A stretch of 9,196 nucleotides of DNA from an uncultured Clostridia bacterium (lineage in GTDB: Bacteria > Bacillota > Clostridia > Christensenellales > Aristaeellaceae), in contig CAKUKP010000090.1 of assembly GCA_934663625.1 (NCBI GenBank), forward strand, positions 1 through 9,196, given 5' to 3'. The translations under genes and the position numbers were made by a program. Numbering within the stretch: the stretch's first letter is position 1; every line of letters starts with the position of its first letter. Shown here in pieces: positions 1 through 6,703 of the stretch. The notes beneath the pieces were generated by a model. That model was not told the DNA's origin, ran no database searches, and saw nothing but the letters and a program-made list of their open reading frames with translations.

Positions 1-1065
1 CTTTCAAAGAAAATCCGCGCCGTGGAAAAGCAGACCATCGCCGCGGAACTGACCAACGCCGTATTCGTCACCTCCGCGGGCATGGTGCTGAAGCTGGGCA
101 TCGCATCCGTGGCGCTGACGGGCTCCGTGCTGCTGATCAACGGCAGCATCGATGTGCTGACGCTGTTTATGTTCCTGCTGGTCGCTTCTCGATTGTATGA
201 TCCCATGCAGGGCGCGCTGCAAAATCTGGCGGCGGTCATCGCGATGCGCACCAACGTAGGCCGCATGAACGAAATTCTGGAATACCCCGTGCAGACCGGC
301 AGCGAACAATTGACCAATCAGGGCTGCGATATCGTATTTGATCACGTGGGTTTCGCCTACAATTCCGGCGAAACGGTGCTGAAGGACGTATCCTTTACCG
401 CAAAGCAGGGACAGGTCACGGCGCTGGTCGGCCCCTCCGGCGGCGGCAAGACCACCGTATCCCGCCTGGCGGCGCGCTTCTGGGATCACCAGAAGGGCCG
501 CATCACCGTGGGCGGCATGGATATATCGAAGATCGATCCCGAAAAGCTGATGAGCCTGTATTCCATCGTATTTCAGGATGTAACGCTGTTTGATAATACG
601 ATTCTGGAAAACATCCGTCTGGGCCGCAAGGACGCGACCGACGCGGAGGTACTCGCCGCCGCGAAGCTCGCCAACTGCGATGAATTTGCGGAAAAGCTTC
701 CGGATAAGTGGAACACCGATATCGGCGAAAACGGCTGCGCCCTCTCCGGCGGCGAACGCCAGCGCATTTCCATCGCCCGCGCATTTTTGAAGAACGCGCC
801 CATCATCCTGCTGGACGAAGCCACCGCCAGTTTGGATGTAGAAAATGAAACGCTGATTCAAACCGCGCTTTCGCGGCTGATTCAGAACAAAACCGTTCTG
901 ATCATCGCGCACCGGATGCGCACCGTGGCGGGCGCGGATAAGATCGTAGTTCTGAAGGACGGCGTGGTCGCCGAACAGGGCAGCCCCGCCGAGCTGTACG
1001 CGCAGAACGGCCTGTACACCCACATGGCGAACCTGCAAACCGACAGCCAGAATTGGACGATCTGA
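1..1065 (+). CDS. ABC exporter, fused permease/ATPase (C-terminal part; 5' end outside window)
   Basis: The reading frame is open from base 1, so the start lies upstream; the GTG at 22 is internal and has no ribosome site. The visible 354 residues are the end of a type I ABC exporter half-transporter: about 120 residues of permease with hydrophobic helices near residues 27-65, then a complete ATPase domain. Visible ATPase motifs are Walker A GPSGGGKTT (residues 144-152), the Q-loop glutamine (192), signature LSGGERQR (248-255), Walker B IILLDEA (268-274) and the H-loop histidine (304). All catalytic positions are intact. Roughly 230 N-terminal residues of a normal 580-600 residue protein are missing to the window edge. 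The permease wording (LKLG, SRLYDP, NLAA) recalls siderophore or peptide exporters of the IrtB/YbtQ type, which work as heterodimers; a partner gene just upstream is therefore likely. The substrate cannot be told. Confidence 0.93.
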   Translation, partial: LSKKIRAVEKQTIAAELTNAVFVTSAGMVLKLGIASVALTGSVLLINGSIDVLTLFMFLLVASRLYDPMQGALQNLAAVIAMRTNVGRMNEILEYPVQTGSEQLTNQGCDIVFDHVGFAYNSGETVLKDVSFTAKQGQVTALVGPSGGGKTTVSRLAARFWDHQKGRITVGGMDISKIDPEKLMSLYSIVFQDVTLFDNTILENIRLGRKDATDAEVLAAAKLANCDEFAEKLPDKWNTDIGENGCALSGGERQRISIARAFLKNAPIILLDEATASLDVENETLIQTALSRLIQNKTVLIIAHRMRTVAGADKIVVLKDGVVAEQGSPAELYAQNGLYTHMANLQTDSQNWTI

Positions 1066-1076
1066 GCAATCATCAT

Positions 1077-1122
1077 AAGAATCGCCCTGAAAACGCAAAG
1101 ATGTTTTCAGGGCAATTCTTAT
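1077..1122. terminator. Bidirectional intrinsic terminator between convergent genes
   Basis: An 11-bp perfect stem (1084-1094 with 1103-1113, GCCCTGAAAAC) closes on an 8-nt loop. It extends through one C/A mismatch to a further 6 bp (1077-1082 with 1115-1120). A T-rich tail follows on both strands. It lies 12 bp after the ABC exporter stop, and its right arm includes the first bases of the PAP2 stop codon, so it can end transcription from both sides. Confidence 0.88.
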
Positions 1123-1661
1123 TTTGCCAGTCCCGTCTTTCGGCGGGGAAACAACCGGTAGACTGCGGCGGCGATGCCGATTCCCAGCGCGGCGGCGGCG
1201 AGCACATCGGTCGGAAAATGCACGAACAGATACAATCTTGAAAATGCGATTGCGGCCGCCAGCGGGATCGCGATATAGCCGAACCGGCGATCCGTGCGCG
1301 CAAGGCATGCGGCGGCGATGACCGAGGACAGCGTATGTCCGGAGGGAAAGGAATAATCCTTCGGCACGGCGATCAGCATCGGCGCATCCGTCCGTATCCA
1401 GCAGGGGCGCGAACGCGCGATCAGATGCTTGAGCGCCACATTGCCGATCAACACGCCGCACAAAAGCGCGCACAGCAGCATTACGCCGTTTCGTCGGTAT
1501 TTTTTCGTGGCGATCAGCGCGAGCCCCGCCGCGATCCAGATCAAGCCCGCGTCGCCCAGCCGCGTTATGATGGGCATCAGCGCATCCAAAAATCTACAGC
1601 TGAATATATTTCGAATTCCTTCCAGAATCGTCCAATCCAGATTTTGAAGCGTTTGCAGCAT
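1119..1661 (-). CDS. PAP2-family membrane phosphatase
   Basis: This 180-residue integral membrane protein carries all three motifs of the PAP2 lipid phosphatase superfamily: K79-x6-R85-P86, the P-S-G-H-T block at 106-110, and S141-R142-x5-H148-x3-D152. The two histidines and the aspartate form the phosphohistidine catalytic site. Hydrophobic segments at about 35-51, 60-76, 112-120, 129-140 and 153-168 give about five or six membrane helices, the usual fold. Such enzymes remove phosphate from undecaprenyl pyrophosphate, phosphatidate or related lipids at the outer face of the membrane; which substrate applies here is not visible. The start is firm: AGGAGG (1667-1672) lies 5 nt before the ATG. 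The gene is last in a three-gene operon, one base after the stop of the preceding membrane protein, and its ribosome site lies inside that gene, so translation is probably coupled. Confidence 0.9.
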   Translation of the reverse strand: MLQTLQNLDWTILEGIRNIFSCRFLDALMPIITRLGDAGLIWIAAGLALIATKKYRRNGVMLLCALLCGVLIGNVALKHLIARSRPCWIRTDAPMLIAVPKDYSFPSGHTLSSVIAAACLARTDRRFGYIAIPLAAAIAFSRLYLFVHFPTDVLAAAALGIGIAAAVYRLFPRRKTGLAK

Positions 1662-1662
1662 G

Positions 1663-1986
1663 TCAGCCTCCTGCGAATGTATGAAGTATGCCCAGCGACG
1701 CCAGCGATACCAGAATGCCCGCGATGAGCACGCCCAGCGCGATCGCCAGAAACGCCCGTTTCCACTTAAGGCGCAATAGCGCGGCGATCAGCGCGCCCGC
1801 CAGCGCAAACGCGCACGCCTGTACCAGCGCCCCGTTCAGTTCGTCGCCGCACAGCTCTTCCAGTCCCACGAAGCATGGCGCGTAATAGCCCAGCTTCAGC
1901 CAATACGATGAGATCATACAGATCGCGCTGTTCAGGGCGACGCCCGCCGCCGCGCCGCGCAGAATCGAAATTAAAAATCTTTTCAT
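1663..1986 (-). CDS. Small three-helix membrane protein, DUF3021-like
   Basis: This is a 107-residue hydrophobic protein with a short basic N-terminus (MKRFL) and three predicted membrane helices, at about residues 9-28, 53-71 and 79-100. The section between helices one and two (YYAPCFVGLEE..GDELNGALVQ) resembles the conserved block of DUF3021 membrane proteins, in which a Glu-Leu/Ile-Asn sequence precedes the second helix. It is shorter than that family's usual 130 or so residues, so the assignment is tentative and no function is known. The ATG at 1986 is preferred over the upstream GTG at 1995 because GAAGGTGG (1992-1999) sits 5 nt before it. The gene begins 11 bp after the glycosidase stop and ends 1 bp before the PAP2 start, so all three are almost certainly co-transcribed. 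Confidence 0.72.
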   Translation of the reverse strand: MKRFLISILRGAAAGVALNSAICMISSYWLKLGYYAPCFVGLEELCGDELNGALVQACAFALAGALIAALLRLKWKRAFLAIALGVLIAGILVSLASLGILHTFAGG

Positions 1987-1997
1987 GCGCGCCACCT

Positions 1998-2840
1998 TCA
2001 GAACCAGATGCAGTCCGAAAGCTGCCGTTCATGTCCGCCCGCGGGCTGATTCAGAATTTCGCCCCGGAACCAAAGCTCGGTCGATCCGCCGCCATCGAGA
2101 TTGATCGCGGCCTGCGCGCCGAGGACGACGAACATATGCTGCAGCATCTGCAGCGATATGCCCTCGGAATAGTCCGGCTGGCGTCCGTCAATTACTAAGA
2201 TAACATAATGCAGCGGAGAAATCAAGCCGATCGCCGTTCTGGGTTCCCTGCGCGTATCGCGGGTGGAAATCACATCGAACGCGGCGGGAAAATCCACCGC
2301 CTGCCCGTTTTGAACCAGCACGGGGCCAAATTCAAATGTATTCTGCACGCCCTGATCCTGCAGCCGCTGCGCCAGCGCTTCCGGCGATTCTACCGTTCGA
2401 TCGGATACGGTTTCAAACGATCCATCCGGCAGCACCGCCAGCATATGGCGCGTGGTATCGTGTACGCGCAGGGTTTCGCCGTTTCGCAGAATCACGCCGT
2501 ACTTGTGCGCCCGATAATCATCGGCGTTGATCGCCAGCACCGCGCCTTCGCGCTGCGCCATCGTGGACAGCGGTTCGAAATCCGCCTGCGCAAGTCCGGC
2601 GTGCAGACCGGAAGCATCCCGAAGCTGTACATCCACGGCAAAGCCCGCGGATTGATCACCATAAATCTTCCGAATCGATATCGATCGCTGATCATCGGCA
2701 TAGGCATAATCATACTGCCCATCGAAGCAGGGCGCTTCCCACGTATTTTCCTGCGCGCAGGCGCCAAAGATAAGGATGGTCGCCATCACGAGCGCAAGCG
2801 CCAGCAGCCGCTTCGGATTCATCTTGATCAACTTCATCAT
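1998..2840 (-). CDS. Secreted lipoprotein with phosphodiester glycosidase (NAGPA-like) domain
   Basis: The 280-residue product starts with a basic and then hydrophobic signal peptide (residues 5-27) ending in I-F-G-A-C28, a plausible lipobox that would anchor it to the outer face of the membrane. The rest matches the NAGPA phosphodiester glycosidase domain (PF09992, from lysosomal N-acetylglucosamine-1-phosphodiester glycosidase). Visible blocks are AINADDY (103-109), FGPVLVQNG (171-179), EPRTAIG (199-205), the D218-G-R and S225-E-G segments, and the hallmark NLDGGGST (247-254). The first block usually reads NG[DG], so Ala in place of Gly is slightly unusual. Bacterial members are thought to act on sugar-phosphodiester bonds in wall or capsular polymers; the exact substrate is unknown. 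The start is uncertain: ATG at 2840 or 2837 or TTG at 2846, none with a strong ribosome site. It is the first gene of the operon, divergent from the two-component locus. Confidence 0.85.
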   Translation of the reverse strand: MMKLIKMNPKRLLALALVMATILIFGACAQENTWEAPCFDGQYDYAYADDQRSISIRKIYGDQSAGFAVDVQLRDASGLHAGLAQADFEPLSTMAQREGAVLAINADDYRAHKYGVILRNGETLRVHDTTRHMLAVLPDGSFETVSDRTVESPEALAQRLQDQGVQNTFEFGPVLVQNGQAVDFPAAFDVISTRDTRREPRTAIGLISPLHYVILVIDGRQPDYSEGISLQMLQHMFVVLGAQAAINLDGGGSTELWFRGEILNQPAGGHERQLSDCIWF

Positions 2841-2916
2841 TTTCAACTACTTCGATTTAGGTTCGCATACAGGATACCGCAGAAAAATAAGATTGTCCCC
2901 GCGGAAAGCGGCGAAA

Positions 2917-2952
2917 TTTTCTTATACTTTTCTTACATTCGTGTGCTATAAT
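2917..2952 (+). promoter_or_regulatory. Promoter with 11-bp-period direct repeat ahead of the two-component locus
   Basis: A perfect TATAAT lies at 2947-2952, about 20 bp before the response regulator start. Just upstream are two adjacent 11-mers, TTTTCTTATAC (2917-2927) and TTTTCTTACAT (2928-2938), identical at 9 of 11 positions and overlapping where a -35 box would be. No good TTGACA is present. Tandem repeats one helical turn apart are the usual binding architecture for OmpR/PhoB-type response regulators. This suggests an activator-dependent, originally autoregulated promoter; that role is inferred. The translation start has AAGGGG (2961-2966) upstream. Confidence 0.6.
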
Positions 2953-2972
2953 CGTGCCAAAAGGGGCGGTAG

Positions 2973-3164
2973 ATGATGAGATTGCTTCTTGTGGAGGACG
3001 ATGCGGCGCTGCGGCAGATTCTTGAAAAGCGCCTTGCCCAGGAGGGCTACGCCGTGGATACCTGCGGCGATGGAAGCGAAAGGCTGGATTGCGCGCTGAG
3101 CGCGCCCTATGGAGGAAAACGGCAGCGAGCTGGCTTCCTACGGCGAGGACATTACATCGTTTGA
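2973..3164 (+). pseudogene. OmpR-family response regulator, truncated receiver-domain fragment
   Basis: The frame opens with MMRLLLVEDDAALRQILEKR, the first strand and helix of a receiver domain with its acidic pair (E-D-D). It continues through a typical second strand (GYAVDTCGDGSE) and helix (RLDCALSAPY) until about base 3108. The next residues are not receiver sequence, and the frame stops at 3164. The phosphoacceptor aspartate (normally near residue 51), the switch threonine and lysine, and the whole winged-helix DNA-binding domain are absent, so about 180 of roughly 225 residues are missing. Translation may begin at either ATG (2973 or 2976); the second gives the classic M-R-x-L-L-V-E-D-D opening. 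The promoter and ribosome site remain in place. The fragment cannot act as a regulator. The cause appears to be an internal deletion joining it to the histidine kinase gene. Confidence 0.82.
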
Positions 3165-4218
3165 TTCTCTGCCCGTGCGCGAGGGCGAATTTTCCCGCGC
3201 GCGCCTTTCAGATGTGGAATGGCTGCTGCTGGATTCAAAGCCGATTACTGTAAACGGCGAAGGCGTGCGCATTCGCGTAGCGGCCTCCTGCGCGCAGATT
3301 CGGCAAACGCTTCGGATATTCAAGGTGCTGTTTTTAATCGGCGTGCCGATCATGACGGCGCTGGCGGCGCTGATCGGATTCTTAATCGCAAGGCGATCGC
3401 TCCAGCCGATTCACCGCATCATCGCCTGCGCGGATGAAATTGCGAACGGCGATCTGACGCGGCGCGTTCCGGAGGAGCAGACGGCGGACGAACTGGGCGA
3501 ACTGACGCGCACGCTGAACCGGATGCTTGCATCGCTGGAGGATTCCTTCCGCCGCGAGCGGCGCTTCACATCGGATGCATCGCACGAGCTGCGCACGCCG
3601 GTGGCGGTGATTCTGGCATATACCGAAAGCCTGATGGCGGATGCTTCCCTGCCCGACGCACAGCGTGAAACGGTGAAAACCATTCTGAACGAATGTCGCA
3701 GAATGCGGCGCATGATCGAACAGATGCTGACGCTGACGCGCGCGCAGGAGGGACGATATCCGGTCACGATGGAGCATATCTGTTTAAACGATGTGCTGGA
3801 CGGCGTGCAGGCGGCGCTGGAGCCCATCGCCGCAGATCGATCGATCGCACTGCACATCGACGCAGAATCGCGCATCGAGCTGACCGCGGATCAGAGCCTG
3901 ATTACGCAGCTTCTGCTGAATCTGATGGAGAACGCCGTAAAATACGGAAAGGACGGCGGCGACGTATGGGTGTGCGCGCTTCAGGACGACGACAGCGCGG
4001 TGATCACGGTTTCCGATAACGGAATCGGCATCAATTCGGAAAATCTTCCGCACATCTTCGATCGCTTCTTCCGCGCGGACGCAGCGCGCGACCGCACGGG
4101 CACGGGGCTTGGATTGTCCATCGCGCAATGGATCGTGCAGCTGCACGGCGGAACCATCCGCGCTGAGAGCGAAGAAAACACCGGAACGCGATTTACTGTA
4201 ACGCTTCCGATGCACTGA
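3109..4218 (+). pseudogene. Sensor histidine kinase, 5'-truncated (cognate kinase of the broken regulator)
   Basis: The 369-codon frame encodes most of a two-component kinase. In order it has part of an extracellular domain (1-65), one membrane helix (about 72-94), a HAMP linker (95-148), the phosphorylation site SHELRTP with H159, the N-box asparagine N275, DNGIGI (303-308), the F-box FDRFF (317-321) and GTGLGLSI (331-338). The catalytic core is intact. Missing are the N-terminal cytoplasmic start, the first membrane helix and the first part of the sensor domain, roughly 100 residues compared with typical Bacillota kinases of this type. The ATG at 3109 has no ribosome site, and an in-frame TGA lies 10 bp upstream (3097-3099). 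The frame differs from that of the regulator fragment, so no fusion protein is made. A shortened protein from an internal start cannot be excluded, but normal sensing is probably lost. Confidence 0.8.
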
Positions 4219-4223
4219 AAACG

Positions 4224-4260
4224 AATCCCCAGCGGGTTTTGCCCGCTGGGGATTTATTTG
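4224..4260. terminator. Bidirectional intrinsic terminator
   Basis: A 12-bp perfect stem, ATCCCCAGCGGG (4225-4236) with CCCGCTGGGGAT (4242-4253), has a 5-nt loop TTTTG. It is followed by TTATTTG on the plus strand and by TCGTTTT on the minus strand. It lies 6 bp after the kinase stop and about 40 bp beyond the stop of the convergent isomerase gene, so it serves both. Confidence 0.92.
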
Positions 4261-4294
4261 ATTGCAGCGTTTATCCGACACCCGACAGATTGAT

Positions 4295-5701
4295 TTATTC
4301 GTCGATATCTACCCAATCATAGTGCAGATAGTTGGTGAAGGCTTCCTTCAGGATCGCCTTGTAATGGCCTTCGCAGATGGCGGTATGGTGCTTGAAGCCG
4401 CCGCGCGCCAGCTTGATGCACTTATCCTGCAGATGATCGATTTCCGCAACGCCCGCGCAGCCGAAATAGGTATCTTCGATGGGATCATCGGTGAACTTCG
4501 CTTCGGAAGCGTAGACCACGATCTTGCCATCCTTCGTCTGGCAGTTGGAAATGGTGATCGGCATCGCCTTGATGCGGCCTTCGTTGCAGCCCCAGCCGGA
4601 TCCGGGATCGCCCTTGGCGAACATCTTATGTTCGGTTACGGTGCCCTTGCCCGTCATCAGGCTCTGCGCCACGGGGCCGCAGTGGAACAGGATCACCTTA
4701 TCCTCATCATCGCCGTAATTGTTGTTCCAGTCGAGCACCGCGCAGGGGCCTTCGCTCGCCAGATTCATGGCGCGCATGGTCACGGCGGAGCACATATCGA
4801 TTTCGCAGGAAGCCACGATGCCGCGATCATTCAGTTCAGACAACAGCACGCAGGGGCACACGCGCATATAGGTTTCCATTTCGTTCCAGCAGCGCAGCGC
4901 CAGCGCGTCCAGATGGTATTCCTCGATATAGCCGTCGATCGCCACGGAAACCTTCGCCAGCGTGGTGAAGTTCTTCTCCGGCACCTTGGAAAAATCGGTA
5001 TAATCCCACAGAACCTTTTTCTTGGCGATCACGCGCGCATCGTCGTCCGCCATTTCCTCTACCTTGTGGAACAGTTCGGAAAGATCGAAGGATTCTACGT
5101 TGATGCCGTGCTTCTGCAGCGCCAGTTCATCGAAGCGCACCGTTTTAAACGCGGTGGTACGCGCGCCGATGCAGCCCAGATTGAAGCGCTTCATGCCGTT
5201 GACCACGCGGCAGATCGCGGCGAAATCGCGCAGGTTTTCCTGGAACTTCGCGGACAGCGGATGCACCACGTGCGGCTTGAGCACCGTGAACGGCACGCCG
5301 TACTGGCAGAACACGTCCGTGACGGAGAATTTTCCGCAGAACGCATCGCGGCGATGCGCGAAATCCATCTTGCCGATTTCATCGGGATACGCCTGCATCA
5401 GAATCGGCACATGCGCATCCTGCAGCGCCGTGATCGCGCCGTTTTCATCGGCGAAGATCGGCATGGAGAAAATCACGCCGTCGTATTCGCCCTCGTGCTG
5501 CTTGAGCCATTTGGCGTACAGCAGACCTTCATCGCGGGTTTCCACGCCGCCGTAGCGGGTCAGTTCCTTATCCATGATGATGTAATCATAGCCCGCATCG
5601 GTCACGGCCTTGACCATATCATCGCGCGCGCCGTAGATCAGTTCGCCGGGCATGAAGCCGCGGTTTGCAAACGCCAGAGCAAACGTCATCTTCTTTTTCA
5701 T
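4295..5701 (-). CDS. L-fucose/L-arabinose isomerase superfamily protein
   Basis: A cytoplasmic protein of 468 residues related to the FucI/AraA aldose-ketose isomerases, which interconvert an aldose and a ketose using a divalent metal, usually manganese. Supporting features are the Rossmann-like N-terminal domain, the block GARTTAF (179-185) and the C-terminal metal-site pattern. In that pattern E300 lies in a C-E-I-D-M context, D324 in V-L-D-W, HCG is at 340-342, and a His pair (438-439) sits near the end; E, D and H are the metal ligands in characterised fucose isomerases. It is shorter than E. coli FucI (591 residues), as in a widespread but poorly characterised Bacillota subgroup, so the actual sugar is not assigned. 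The ATG at 5701 is chosen because GGAGGT lies 6 nt upstream; the longer frame to 5845 crosses the promoter. It is divergent from, and probably controlled by, the adjacent AraC-type regulator. Confidence 0.82.
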   Translation of the reverse strand: MKKKMTFALAFANRGFMPGELIYGARDDMVKAVTDAGYDYIIMDKELTRYGGVETRDEGLLYAKWLKQHEGEYDGVIFSMPIFADENGAITALQDAHVPILMQAYPDEIGKMDFAHRRDAFCGKFSVTDVFCQYGVPFTVLKPHVVHPLSAKFQENLRDFAAICRVVNGMKRFNLGCIGARTTAFKTVRFDELALQKHGINVESFDLSELFHKVEEMADDDARVIAKKKVLWDYTDFSKVPEKNFTTLAKVSVAIDGYIEEYHLDALALRCWNEMETYMRVCPCVLLSELNDRGIVASCEIDMCSAVTMRAMNLASEGPCAVLDWNNNYGDDEDKVILFHCGPVAQSLMTGKGTVTEHKMFAKGDPGSGWGCNEGRIKAMPITISNCQTKDGKIVVYASEAKFTDDPIEDTYFGCAGVAEIDHLQDKCIKLARGGFKHHTAICEGHYKAILKEAFTNYLHYDWVDIDE

Positions 5702-5758
5702 CGTTGTACCTCCAAAATACAATTTTGATACTTTTATTTTAACAATCGAATTCCGGAT

Positions 5759-5764
5759 ATTATA
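5759..5764 (-). promoter_or_regulatory. -10 element of the isomerase promoter
   Basis: Read on the minus strand this is a perfect TATAAT, 57 bp upstream of the isomerase start codon. Seventeen bases further upstream the sequence reads AAAGTA, with no match to TTGACA, so the promoter probably needs an activator. The repeat element at 5770-5804 covers exactly the -35 position and the region behind it. Confidence 0.6.
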
Positions 5765-5769
5765 GTAAA

Positions 5770-5804
5770 GAACGTTCGTTTTACTTTGAATTTGTTCGTT
5801 TTTA
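5770..5804. promoter_or_regulatory. Candidate operator of the AraC-type regulator (two direct repeats, 20 bp apart)
   Basis: Two copies of GTTCGTTTT lie at 5774-5782 and 5794-5802, 20 bp start to start, each followed closely by A. Each is preceded by GAA, giving GAA-CG-TTCGTTTT and GAA-TTTG-TTCGTTTT. Direct half-sites about two helical turns apart are the known binding arrangement of AraC-family activators. For the isomerase gene they sit at roughly -22 to -52, the class II activation position. For the regulator gene the second copy sits between -35 and -10, where binding would repress. The regulatory role is inferred. Confidence 0.55.
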
Positions 5805-5813
5805 TGGTACAAT
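5786..5813 (+). promoter_or_regulatory. Promoter of the PocR/AraC-type regulator gene
   Basis: TTGAAT (5786-5791), a 16-bp spacer and TACAAT (5808-5813) with an extended TG (5805-5806) one base before the -10. This is a good sigma-A-type promoter about 30 bp before the regulator start. The second operator repeat lies inside its spacer, which would fit negative autoregulation. Confidence 0.6.
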
Positions 5814-5844
5814 TTTATAGTAATCACAATGGGAGGCGAACGCA

Positions 5845-6687
5845 ATGCGACCGGTATTCGATTTGGAAAAGCTGAACCGCCTGCTGCGCGATTTTTATGA
5901 AATTACCAAAATCCGAATCACGGTATTCGATGAACAATTTGCGGAACTGACCGCCTATCCGCAGGCGCTTTCCCCGCTGTGCAGGATCGTGCGCGATACG
6001 GATGCGGGGCGCTGCGCCTGCCGGAAATGTGATACCGCCGCCTGCACGCGCGCGGCGGCGGACGGCGGCGCATACATTTACCGCTGCCATGCGGGGCTGA
6101 CCGAGGCCATCATGCCGCTTCAGGTGGACGGCACGCCCGCGGGCTATATGATGTTCGGGCAGATCATGTGCTACGATACCTTTGAAAAGGGTGTTTTCGC
6201 CATCAAAAACGCCTGCGCCGATTTGCAAATCGACGCAGACGAAATTCAGCGCGCCTGTGAAAAGCATCAGCTGCTGCCCGAATCCTACATCCGTTCCGCA
6301 TCGCAGATTCTGCGCGCGGTCGCCAGCTATTCGGTAAATGAAAAGATGGCTTCGCTGAAGGCGGATCGGATCGCGGAGCAGCTGGACGAATGGCTGCGGG
6401 ATCACTATATGGAAAATATTTCGGCGCGCGATCTGTGCGATCGCTTCGGCATCGGCAAAACGCAATTGTACGCCATCGGCAAGCAGAAATACGGCTGCGG
6501 GCTGATGCGCCACGTGCGCGATCTTCGCATGGAACGCGCAAAGCGCCTGCTGGTGCAGCGCCCCGATCTCTCCGTGAGCGATATCGCATTCGATTGCGGC
6601 TACAGCGATTACAATTACTTCATCAGCGTTTTTTCCCATCTGGTGGGCAAATCGCCGAACCGATACCGGCGCGAAGCGGAGGATTAA
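5845..6687 (+). CDS. AraC-family transcriptional regulator with N-terminal PocR sensory domain
   Basis: A 280-residue cytoplasmic regulator. Residues about 5-165 match the PocR ligand-binding domain, a PAS-like sensor named from the propanediol-utilisation regulator. Typical features are F-Y-x-I-T-x-I-x-I-x-V-F-D (17-29), a cysteine cluster (C46, C57, C59, C62, C67), Y-R-C81-H-A-G-L, and the G-Y-x-x-F-G-Q segment at 100-106. Residues 180-276 form the AraC double helix-turn-helix, with the second helix block reading DIAFDCGYSDYNYFISVF, then the G-K-S-P-N-R-Y-R signature. The cysteine cluster could bind metal or sense redox state, but this is unproven. GGGAGG lies 8 nt before the ATG. Transcribed divergently from the isomerase gene, it probably activates that gene in response to a small metabolite; the ligand is unknown. 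Its last four bases overlap the end of the convergent MATE gene. Confidence 0.9.
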   Translation: MRPVFDLEKLNRLLRDFYEITKIRITVFDEQFAELTAYPQALSPLCRIVRDTDAGRCACRKCDTAACTRAAADGGAYIYRCHAGLTEAIMPLQVDGTPAGYMMFGQIMCYDTFEKGVFAIKNACADLQIDADEIQRACEKHQLLPESYIRSASQILRAVASYSVNEKMASLKADRIAEQLDEWLRDHYMENISARDLCDRFGIGKTQLYAIGKQKYGCGLMRHVRDLRMERAKRLLVQRPDLSVSDIAFDCGYSDYNYFISVFSHLVGKSPNRYRREAED

Positions 6688-6703
6688 TCGGACAGCTCCG
6701 CTT
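6674..6703. repeat. Inverted repeat spanning the overlapping stop codons
   Basis: AAGCGGAG (6674-6681) and CTCCGCTT (6696-6703) form an 8-bp perfect stem around a 14-nt loop that contains both stop codons (6684-6687). Neither side has a T-run, so it is not a standard intrinsic terminator, but it is the only structure seen between these convergent genes. It may limit read-through or be chance. Confidence 0.35.

Noticed and set aside
4..1473. 489-codon open frame on the minus strand opposite the ABC exporter and PAP2 genes
   Set aside because: Low-complexity Arg/Gly/His/Gln-rich product with no recognisable domain, crossing a strong terminator and covering two well-supported genes; it is a shadow of GC-biased codon use.
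2208..2951. 247-codon plus-strand frame opposite the glycosidase lipoprotein
   Set aside because: Antisense to a gene with the NLDGGGST hallmark; no ribosome site and a biased basic composition.
2973..4218. A hybrid regulator-kinase fusion protein
   Set aside because: The two parts are in different frames and the kinase frame has a TGA at 3097-3099, so a single product would need frameshifting for which no slippery site is evident.
4262..5728. 488-codon open frame on the plus strand opposite the isomerase gene
   Set aside because: The His/Ala/Arg-rich composition is the mirror of the isomerase codons, with no ribosome site and no family resemblance; the minus-strand gene has motifs and a ribosome site.
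5702..5844. The extended 516-residue start of the isomerase frame
   Set aside because: The extra 48 codons cross both promoters and the operator, are Ile/Lys/Asn-rich unlike the rest, and the ATG at 5701 has a clear GGAGGT.
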